The notes beneath the pieces are model-generated. The model did not search any database. It was not told the origin of the DNA and saw only the letters and a list, made by a program, of their open reading frames with translations. Shown here piece after piece: positions 55,275 to 64,000 of a DNA stretch of 64,000 bases. Numbering within the stretch: the stretch's first letter is position 1; each line of letters starts with the position of its first letter. The DNA lies in contig BCKC01000010.1 in the NCBI GenBank assembly GCA_001600455.1, forward strand, positions 1,060,144 to 1,124,143, in the 5' to 3' direction. The DNA is from Endocalyx cinctus. Its lineage: Eukaryota; Ascomycota; Sordariomycetes; Amphisphaeriales; Apiosporaceae. The position numbers and the translations under genes are program-made.

Positions 55275-56145
55275 GTGAATATGGAGAAGGTGAGGGAAAG
55301 GGGATGATAATTGGTCGGACGGCGGTATGGGCAACAAGTCAACATGCTGGATACTAGAACATCAGTCCACTAGACTCGTAGACTGTGTAAAGAAATATTC
55401 AGTACCGCAATGGTGTGGCAAGGCTCATCAAGTACGAGAATTTGATTTCGCACTACCAATACCACATGGAAAGCTGCTTGATTGAGCTAAGCCTCCCCAA
55501 GACACTCCTTATTACTGTAATATATCATCAGAGGGTCAAGAATTTAGGAGCTTCCCGCAAATGTTTTCCCTCTCTTTTGAGCTGTGTTGTATAAAGTACA
55601 TCGAGGTACCTTTGGAAGAGACAGGCTTGTAGCCATCAGAGCCATCCCTCAGCCCGGACGGTATCGTGCGATTAAGGGGCGCGAATTTTCCTCCCTAAGC
55701 ATTTTTCGTATGAGCTAATTGTCATAAGTCTCTATTGCCACGTATTTTTGATCGAAGTCCGTTCCATCCTAACCAACATTTCGACCAGGGCGAGGGATTT
55801 TTGATAAATAACGCGTGGGCGCGGGCGTGGCGAGTTTAACACGATCCGGGGAAAAAGAGAACTCAAGCGGTAATTCGCGCATTGCCTGACTTATTTTAGG
55901 TGGCAGGGTGGGTGGTAAGAGGGGAGACAAAAAAAAAAAAAAAAAAACTAGCGCGAAACGTAATAATCGCGGATGATCTACCGATTTCCTCCAACCAATA
56001 ATAGGTATACTGAAAAACACAAGTCAAAAAAGGGATCCGAACAGACTCCTTTCTTTATTGTTTGAAAGGTATCAGAGGAACCGAGGGGCAAAAAAGGAAC
56101 TTGGTCCGGCCGAAATCCCCCTTTTTTTTTCTCCCTAAACCGCGA
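55275..56145. other. intergenic, convergent
   Basis: Spacer between tail-to-tail genes, with an 18-nt A run near 55929-55946. Small ORFs only. Confidence 0.5.
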
Positions 56146-58094
56146 TTATGTCGAAGGTTGGAAGCTCTTCTTCAAGATATGGGGTTTTCGCTCGGCCAGT
56201 TCCATTATCATCTGACCGAACACGGCATTTCCCCATCCGAACCTATATGGAAATAGATGTCATAATATCATTAGCCTCACTTTATTCATTCATTTTTTTT
56301 ATTGAAATGGAGGAAAATTTAAATTAAACAAAGAACTTACCAAGACCTCGTCCACGACTTCGCATTAAAGCTATCGACACTCTCGTGAATAAGGCCATAC
56401 CGATCCGTCGAAGCCACCACCTCCCTCAGCGCCTCGACGATCTCGTCGTCGTCGTCGGTCGTCATGGCGCGCATGATGGACGCCATAGGCCAGGCGGCGC
56501 CGGGCCGGATATGGGGGCTCCCGACGGCGTTGATGACGGGGCCTTCGCACCACCAAGGGTTGGCGCGGCCGAGGACGAACGACCTAGTCGCGAGGTAGGT
56601 CGGGTCGTCGGCCTCGAGGTAGCCGAGCGAGGGCGCCGACAGCAGCGACGGGATGTTGGCGTCGTCCATGAGCATCCGTCCGCCGAACCCGTCCACCTCG
56701 TACGCGTATATCTTTTGGCCCGTCGGCGAGGTGATCACGCCGAACGTCTCGATCCCCTCGCGGATCTCGGTCGCCATGGAGCGCATCTGCACGGATAGGT
56801 TCGCGGGGGCGGCGGCGGAGGTCGGGAGCAGGTCGACGATCTCGGCCGTGGCGTTTAGGTAGCGCGATAGCATCATGTTGGACGGGATGTTGAAGTCGAA
56901 CGTCGCGGAGTCGTCGCTGGGTCGGAAGGGCGAGCGGACCATGCCCGTCGCGTTGACGGGGTTATTCATGCCGTTGTTCCCCAGCGTGCCGAAGGCCGAG
57001 TCCGTGTACGAGTTGAACGTGTAAGCGGGCTTGATCCACGCGCCGTCGGGACCGTACGTCGGCTTTCTCAGGTCGTCGGCCGCTTTCAGCAAGGACTGCA
57101 GCGCGGCAACCCAGGAGAACTTGCCGAAGAAGTCGACGTCCCCGGTCCGGGCGTAGTAGTCGTGTGAGAGCTGCAGGAAGGCGCCGAAGTCGTCGAGCTC
57201 GAAGTTGCACGTGAACACGACGTTCCGATCGTACGCCGGCGTCACCTTGTAGCTGGCGCCGTTCGGGCCGGGGTTCATGCCCGACTCGGGGGGCGGCAGG
57301 AAGGCGTTGCAGTAAGGAGAGGCGATCAGGTACCGGGCCTGCAGGTTGATGGCGCCGCGGAAGATAGACGCCAGGTCGTCCGTCTTGCTTTTAAGGGCGG
57401 ATCGGTAAGGCGCGATCTGGTTGGCCGAGTCTCGCAGCCACATGGCGTCGATGTCGCCCGTGATCACGAAGGCGAGCTCCTCGTCCGGGTCCGAGGCCGA
57501 GACCCCGCGCCACTTGATGGCCGCGTCCAGCGTGTTGGGAAACGTGTTCTCGAATAAGCGGAACAGGTCCGGATCGGACGTCAGCTCGGCCATGCGCGCG
57601 ATGGCATCTTCGACGACGGTCGAGTTGAACGTTCGGCACGGCGGGGGAGGGCGTTGGTAGGCTAGCTCGTAGGCGCCGGTCGAATAGGGTTCGTGCAGGG
57701 ATTGCGAGTACGACGAGTAGCTTTGGCATCTAATTTCGATGTTATTGGTTTGTGGTACGGTCGGCTTGACGTCGCTTTGCTTTTGGGCGTTATCGTCGTT
57801 GACGCTAGCAGGTGGTGGGGGCGGTGGTGGTATTTTGGTGTCGTCTTCTACTTTGACGTTGCTGTGGGTATCATCCGATTCCTTAGAAATAAAATCGTTG
57901 GGTTTACTATTATCGACCTGAAGAATTTCTTCGATTTGGTTTTGGTTCTGCTGGGTGAGATCCGCATCGGAACCGGTTTTAAAACGTTCTATGCCACCGG
58001 TGGCTAGAGAGGAACTGACGGCGAGCATTAACAGCAACGCCAAAGCGACAAAAATAAAGATTCGCAAAGGCGAATTGACTCTGAACCCCAACAT
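56146..58094 (-). CDS. GH125 exo-alpha-1,6-mannosidase-like, type II membrane protein
   Basis: Glycoside hydrolase family 125 protein (formerly DUF1237), 616 aa. Exons are 58094-56341 and 56242-56146. The phase-2 intron at 56242-56341 boundaries (56243-56340) has donor GTAAGT and acceptor ATATAG. The last exon encodes WFGWGNAVFGQMIMELAERK, the family's typical end. A single N-terminal membrane anchor (LRIFIFVALALLLMLAVSS) is followed by a disordered linker of about 90 residues with a polyproline run, then the catalytic (alpha/alpha)6 domain with GDIDAMWLRDSANQ near 215-228, RSPFRPSDDS, and LIHESVDSFNAKSW. The topology suggests a Golgi or secretory-pathway role in trimming alpha-1,6-mannose; localisation is inferred. 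Confidence 0.9.
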
Positions 58095-59958
58095 GACGAG
58101 TTACAATTAAGATATAAATACACTAACTGAAGAGACAAGAAAAAGAGAGATAAAATCAAGAATGAATGGATGGAAATGAGGATATCAATCCGTTCATGTA
58201 TGCATAGATGGTCCACACTACAACTACTGCTGCGACAATGTCAAAGGCCACATTTTACCAAGATCTGGGGTTACAGTTTTAAAATATCGGTTCTTCGGCC
58301 GACCCCTGAAACTAACTGACATGTTGGTTCCTAATTGAGGAAAGAGAAGCCTTGGCAAAAGGACTGATTCGTGCTCATCATTCATCGCCGTTGGTTATTG
58401 CTCTCTAGGTATGGAGTATACCGACCGCAGTAATTACGATATTGGGAATATTATATTGTAAATATTTACATAGTATATTCTGCTTTATATATATGGAGAA
58501 AAAATGACAGTGGAAGGTCGTGTTTCTGATCAATTTTGGGTAGATAGAAACGAAGTTGAAATGGAATCTTTCAAGTGGACAGTATCCAACTTATTGATAT
58601 CGTGACTTACCTTTGTTTTTTTCTTTTGTTCAGCATGGATAAATACGAACGTTTGCACGGAATATCTAGGATTTTGATATGTTACTTTTACGGTCTCGAT
58701 CAATCTCCACTTTGAAGGATTCGGTGTTGGTAAGCTATTAGTTATAGTTATTGACTGACGACTCAATGGGTCTCTGCCAGACGCGTCTTTGGTTTAACAG
58801 CGCGAAATTAACATGCTGACAGGTTCCGATATTCATAGGAAATAAACCTTTATTTTCTTTGGGGAAGCTATAAATAATAAGTAATATGGAAAAGGTATAG
58901 CACCTAAGTACGGATACATCTTTTTTGTGATGTTTATGAAGTCTTCGCGAACCTAAGTCAATTATTGGCGATGGTTAGGTTCTAATAAGTATTACCTATA
59001 ACGGTTGTTAAGTTAGTAAGTTCTCCCCTAAAGCTCACTGGCACACTGGCAGCTGTCCTAGTGTAGGACCTCAAGTAGCTTAAACTTAGGCTTTATATGA
59101 GGGACATATGCACACTATCACAAGTGTGGTATGACGTCTTAACATCATCGAACCTTTTCCCGATAACGTCTAGGTAGATGGAGACTTTGCTGGGGTACAC
59201 TACGGGATAAATGAATTACTGTTGTAATAAGCAAAGCAATGGTATGATGATTATCTTGCCTTATTCTTGGCAATTCATCCAAAGGGAATAGTCAAAAAGC
59301 ACGTAGGTAAATAAAATGAGATGAGTTCAATTCATCTATTTCATATTTTCAGAATTGAAGATGCCTAGGTACTAACCTACCAGCCTACCTGTCATGTAAG
59401 CTTGTAAAAATGAATATAGGTACTATCTATAGGTACTTAGGTACTTAGGTACCTACCTAGACAGGCTAGTAGGCTAGGTAACCTTCTATTGTCCTTACTT
59501 TGACGGTCAAATTGTGGTTAGTTCCCTTAAAAAATCTTTTGAGCGAATTTTAATGTATGTCATCCGACATCTCCGAACCTACAATTCTCCACTTTTTGTT
59601 TTCTTAAGATTCGAAGGTCTGTGAACTATGTAAACATGAGCTTATTATAATCATCCCAATTTTTCTTATTTCTTTCTTCTCTTCTTTACCTCACTTTCCT
59701 TACCCTTCTCCTCTCGTCGGTTTACGTGCACCGTTGTTGTAATTTTCAATGGGCGCGTTCCTAGCATGTAGAGTAATATAATTCCCGACGAACCCAGTTG
59801 GTTTTTCCATTTCGATAATTCATACCGATCCCATTACCTGGTATACCTGGTATCGAGCCACTTCCGCGATCCCCGCGTAGGGCTTTCCCTAGCCTTCGAA
59901 TCTGCGAAACGACAACGTCAACGGAACATAAAACCGATAATAATTTCAATCGGAAATC
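58095..59958. other. intergenic, divergent promoters
   Basis: About 1.9 kb between the GH125 gene (-) and the 7-TM gene (+). It holds an AGGTAC-rich repeat block at about 59418-59480. A 78-codon ORF (58530-58766, minus) has no features. Confidence 0.5.
59418..59480. repeat. TTAGGTAC/TACCTAC repeat block
   Basis: Tandem TAGGTACT units running into an inverted TACCTAC-CTAG arm, making an imperfect palindrome. It is related to the TACCTAGGTA motif found elsewhere in the window. Confidence 0.6.
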
Positions 59959-61681
59959 ATGAATAATTTAATAGCTGCTCGTCAGGCTCTCGAATGGCCG
60001 GACTTGTCGGATAATGGAACATTCACAACTATATTTGGTGTACAATTTAACGTCTCTGTGCTCGACTATTGGAACTACACCCTGTACAGTAACAACACCA
60101 TAAGTAATGGAACTTGGGGATATTGTTATTTGATGGATCCTCCCTATACGCCCAATTACCTCTTCCCGAACGGCACTTTTAATGCTTCCAATTGGTGTTA
60201 CAGCGCTACCGAACCTTCCGGTCCCAGAGGTCATACTGCCGTCGGCATTTCTGTCGTCTTTGCCATATTTCTAGGTCTTCTACTACTCAACCTCGCTAAG
60301 CACGGAAAGTTATATCTTCCAGTCGAGAAGCGCTTCTTCCCTATCGGACGAAGATGGCAATGGTACTGGGGTCTCTACATTTGCGCTACAGGTCTGGTCG
60401 GACTATTATGTAGCATCGATATTGAGCGATATCGCGTGCTGGAGCTCCCTATCATCATCGCCTGCTTCTTCTGGTATTTGATGCAAATGGGTACCATGGC
60501 CCTCGTCTGGGAAGGTGCCCGGCACTGGGGAAGCTGGATGGAGAGGCAATATATCGACCCTGACCCTTATATCATACCCCAGGGTGGCCCGAGATGGACA
60601 TTTGAGCTCTTGATCCCTATTGTCTTCTACTTTTTCCTGTGGCTGGTATGTTATCTGTTTTTCTTCTTTTATCCCAGACTATCTCTTGTAGCGTCTAACG
60701 AATTCGTATTAGCATTTCTTCATCGTCATTCCGCGTAGTTGGGGTGGCATTGAATTGCAACGATCTCCCGAGCAACTCCTAGAGAATGCATTGCCGACCG
60801 CAACCGATGGACGATTCAAGACTGCTCCGTTCATTCTCGTTGCCTGCTGGATTACCATCGTGGTTTCACTTTGGCATTCCATTCGACACTATGAACCTCG
60901 GAGTCGTGGCTGGTTTCGCCGGGTCTTCGGCTTTATATTTTTCATCCCACTCCGTTTCCTCCTCATGTTACCCCTCCTGCTCGCGCTTATTGGGTACCAA
61001 TCTCTGTCCTCGTGGGACTTTGATGTGTCTCCTCTTAAGGCTGAAACTAACCTCCTAGCTCTCTATCTCGGTGGTTTTGGACCCACTCTCGTAATTCTTC
61101 TCACCCAGGTTACCTCTGGATTCTTACGCCCGAATGAGGATCTCGAACTCATCCGCCAGCGCCGAGAGAGAGGTCGCGCCCTGGACGAGGAATTAGGAAT
61201 TGTGCACAAACCCGCTTGGTGGCGTCGCGTGAACGGTAGCGTTCCGAACAACTACCGCGACCGCATCATGCAAAATCTACAAGAAGTTGGCGGCGGCCGA
61301 CCGACTGCTAGGCACGTCGATAATTTGATGGAACAGCGAGCGGCACAAGCAGAGACCGAAAGCAATATTGAAATGGGCGAGATCCGAAGAACCAGCAGTA
61401 GGAGTAGCAGCGCCCCGCCCCCACCCTATACTCCATACCACGGCAAATCAGAGAATCGACGAAGCGAAAAAACGGTGCAAGCAGCGGCGAGCATCTTATT
61501 TCCCGGCGGGGATGATACGGCACCACCTCCTATCGATTTCGAAGATAGGGGACGACCTGCGGGAGTCTCCAGCCAGCAGCAAACTCAGCGATCAGGACCA
61601 AATGTAAGAAGCTCGAGCACGACCAGCGGCATATCACTAAGCGGTGCGCCACAGCAGGTAAAAAGCATGCTAGATATATAA
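59959..61681 (+). CDS. seven-TM fungal membrane protein of unknown function (DUF2434-like)
   Basis: 551 aa. Exons are 59959-60645 and 60713-61681. The phase-0 intron at 60646-60712 has donor GTATGT and acceptor TTAG and splits TM4. The first 90 residues form an ectodomain-like region with seven N-x-S/T sequons and no cleavable signal peptide. Seven hydrophobic helices follow: about 95-114, 135-155, 163-188, 213-236, then in exon 2 APFILVACWITIVVSLW, FIFFIPLRFLLMLPLLLALI and LYLGGFGPTLVILLTQV. The remaining 200 residues are a hydrophilic cytosolic tail with PPPPYTPY and Ser-rich stretches. I believe this is the fungal-specific DUF2434 family (name from memory). The topology resembles a receptor, but no function is established from sequence. 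Confidence 0.8.
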
Positions 61682-63087
61682 CAAGATCCACGAGGAAAAA
61701 AAAAGAAAAATGAAATTATTGGGTATGTCACGAGGAAACGTCGCATTGGGTATCAGGGTGTATTAACATGGAGTTTTCATGATCGGATTAGGGATTACAT
61801 GCAAGAACTGGACTAAGCTAGGCAGATTCAGCTCATCCGGTTCATCTTCATTCATTTACCACGGCTCGTATGGGTCGGTAGGGTATAATACGGTCATCAT
61901 TAATAATATTAAATGTCTATTCAATGATCTGACGTGCATATCAATTACTATATAAAGCCGTGCCGTAGTTCATTCGTTGAGCACCTGGCGAATCTCAAAC
62001 GGCCACTAAATCGTCAATACTAGATCAGAGACGCCGTAATGCCAATAATATTCCATCTCTGAACCGTAAACGACAATGTTTTTCAAATACCTTTCGTCTC
62101 GTAGTCGATATCCTCTCACCCGAGAATATGGTGATGATACAAAATTTTCCCGGCTTCAAAAACTCGCCTCCCCTCAGGTGCTCTTCTTGGCAGCCATCGA
62201 ACCAGATATTTGCTCGCAAGCACGGAACCATTGGAGACGGACCTGCTTTCCGCGTCCGAATTTGGTCAAACTTGACTCCGCCTTTCGTCCAAGCTGGTCG
62301 TTGCCACAAGAACGAGGATAATGACAAAAGTGAGAGAATAAAAATCAGATTGTCGGCTAAAGGTAATTTATACGGCTTGTCATTATGAGAACTTTATTAT
62401 GATATATAAACGAAACAGGATGGAGGAAGCGTTCATCATTTGTATACTATATTGACGTTCCAGGGGTGAGGAAAGGGGTCCGTGAAGTAAATTAAAATCG
62501 ATAAAAAATAAGGACCCAAGGGAGCAAATCCCCCCCTCAATTTACCCCAGCCGGGAATCATTTAAAAACGAGATGTAACGTAGATCATCTGTCCATCTCT
62601 TCCCAGATCCGCGTTATTTGGTTGGCCAATATCCTCTTTTGTTTAACAAATTCCTGGGGGGGATTTAATCCATTCGAGAGCACAAAAAGAACTTTACCTG
62701 CGACGTTTATGTGTGACAAACACAGCCTACCATTTTCAGAGGGGCAATTCGTGGAAATGTTTAATATACAGAACTTAGCAAGATGCAATATATGTTTCTA
62801 GCTCGGGGTTAAATTGTGGTTTAAGCCGTGTCCTGTAGCCGGGGGGATGGGGAAGGTTTCTTTTTTGAATGTAATATGTGCAGTAATTATATATCGTAAA
62901 TAATTATTTGGTGCATATATACCCACCCGATCTACCTACCTATTTATTCCCATTCTATTCCTACATTTCTCTCATCTCATATTTTTGGTACTTCATCTGT
63001 AGGGAAATACTTTTTTTTTTTTTGGTGCGCGCGTATCCTGTTTCGAAGCTTTAAACGTCTTAAGAAAAGAAAAAAGAAAAAGTCAAA
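61682..63087. other. intergenic
   Basis: About 1.4 kb between same-strand genes. Small overlapping ORFs near 62025-62388 have no family features. A T run near 63010 and a CT/purine-mixed leader precede the deacetylase gene. Confidence 0.5.
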
Positions 63088-64000
63088 ATGCTCTTCGAAT
63101 CAGCCCTCACGGCCGTCGCGGCGTTGGCGCTCGGCGCCCAGGCCAAGCCGGTACCCAACCCGATCGACGTGATCAACAAGCGGGCGCACACCACCGGCGT
63201 CGTCATCCAGAAGTGCTCTACTCCCAACACGCTCGCGCTCGCGTACGACGACGGCCCGTACCAGTTTACCTCCTCCCTCGTCGACACCTTGGACGCCGCT
63301 GGTGTTAAGGGCACGTTTTTCATGACTGGTACCCTTTACGGTACGTTTCGTCTCTCTCTATCTTTCTCTCTCTTTCTCTTTCTCTTTTTTTTTTTTTTTA
63401 GAGGAGAGGGCTGATAATAACATTTAAATAGGTTGTATCTACAACCAGGCCGCGGCTGTTAAGAAGGCCTACGAGAGTGGTCACCAGATCGCTTCTCACA
63501 CCTGGTTAGTTTTCGCCTCCCTTTTTTTTTTTTTCCTTGCATCAAGATGAGGAGTAAAATAAGGCCGGAGGGAAGGAAAAGACACGAAAGAAACGACGAA
63601 AAATGAGTAAAGAAAAAGGGAAAAGTAAAAAGAAAAGGAGCCAAGCTAATCACCGGAGAAACAAAACAAACAGGACGCACGGCCACACGGCCTCTCTAGG
63701 AACGGCTCAGATCCAAGAGGAGATGGAGAAGGTCGAGCAAGCGATGGTCAACATCTTCGGCAAGGCGCCGGCGTACGTGCGACCGCCTTACCTCGAGACG
63801 AGCGGGCAGTTCCTGCAGGTGATGAAGGACCTCAACTACGTCGTGATTACCAACGACGTCGACGCCGGGGACTGGAACAACGCGAGCCCGCAGCAGTCGG
63901 AGCAGGCCTTCCAGGCCGCCGGCGCGTCCGGCAACGGCCACATCCCGCTCATGCACGAGACCTACCAGGGCACCGTCACGACCCTGACCCAGTGGCTCAT
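63088..64000 (+). CDS. chitin/polysaccharide deacetylase, CE4 (5' part, runs off right edge)
   Basis: Secreted carbohydrate esterase family 4 enzyme that removes N-acetyl groups from chitin or chitooligomers. Exons are 63088-63340, 63432-63504 and 63674->64000. Introns are at 63341-63431 (91 nt, with a 14-nt T run) and 63505-63673 (169 nt). Signal peptide: LFESALTAVAALALGAQA. CE4 motifs: AYDDGPY (motif 1, first Asp base and second Asp metal ligand), SHTWTHGHT (motif 2, HxxxH zinc ligands; the Trp codon is formed by splicing), RPPYLETSG (motif 3), and NDVDAGDWNN (motif 4). Frame and phase are consistent throughout; the last motif and the C-terminus are outside the window. A role in the cell wall or in evading plant chitin sensing is inference from the family. 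Confidence 0.92.

Noticed and set aside
1..64000. Secondary-metabolite cluster
   Set aside because: SDRs, an aldo/keto reductase, MFS porters and a zinc-finger regulator are present but spread over 60 kb with no PKS, NRPS, terpene synthase or P450.
1..64000. Transposons, CRISPR arrays, tRNA or rRNA genes
   Set aside because: No transposase, reverse transcriptase, long terminal or inverted repeat, spaced repeat array or A/B-box pair was found by eye. Degenerate or RIP-mutated copies cannot be excluded without a repeat search.

Overview
The window is a chromosomal segment of a filamentous ascomycete (Pezizomycotina, most likely Sordariomycetes). The evidence is 19 protein genes on both strands. 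Most are split by introns of 47-170 nt with GTRNGT donors, CTAAC/CTGAC-like branch sites and NAG acceptors. The gene content is also typical of moulds: HET domain protein, CorA-like transporter, arylamine N-acetyltransferase, GH93, GH125, GH31, chitin deacetylase and two MFS porters. Exons are GC-richer than the spacers, which are AT-rich and full of 12-20 nt homopolymer runs. I found no rRNA, tRNA, CRISPR, transposase or reverse transcriptase. I rebuilt exon structures by hand from splice motifs, reading-frame phase and family motifs.

Layout. 0-9 kb: the 5' part of an alpha/beta hydrolase runs off the left edge (minus). It is followed by an allantoate/Dal5-type MFS permease and a full-length 5-oxoprolinase (1286 aa). 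9-18 kb: a mannosyl-3-phosphoglycerate synthase (GT55, minus), a small secreted beta-sandwich-like protein (minus), a CorA-like transporter and a classical SDR. 18-30 kb: a GH31 alpha-glucosidase (minus), a secreted GH93-like propeller enzyme, an arylamine N-acetyltransferase, and a tail-to-tail atypical SDR lacking the catalytic tyrosine. 32-44 kb: a five-exon DHA1 MFS exporter, a HET domain protein and a C2H2 zinc-finger regulator, all on the minus strand. 43.2-50.3 kb: a 7 kb stretch with no convincing gene. It contains two long poly-G tracts, a T16A18 inverted homopolymer, a (TC)n microsatellite and a possible FHA-like remnant. 50-64 kb: an RNase H-like protein with a long disordered N-terminus (minus), an aldo/keto reductase, a GH125 mannosidase (minus), a seven-TM fungal protein of unknown function, and the start of a chitin deacetylase that runs off the right edge.

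The genes do not form an obvious pathway or biosynthetic cluster. Loose themes are carbohydrate and cell-wall processing (GH31, GH93, GH125, CE4, secreted small protein), solute synthesis (GT55), glutathione-cycle 5-oxoproline recycling, and xenobiotic handling (NAT, SDRs, AKR, MFS). The most unusual items are the GT55 synthase in a mould, the 7-TM N-glycosylated unknown protein, the RNase H-like protein, the poly-G tracts next to the regulator's promoter, over-represented palindromic decamers in the spacers, and several stop-free introns of length 3n.
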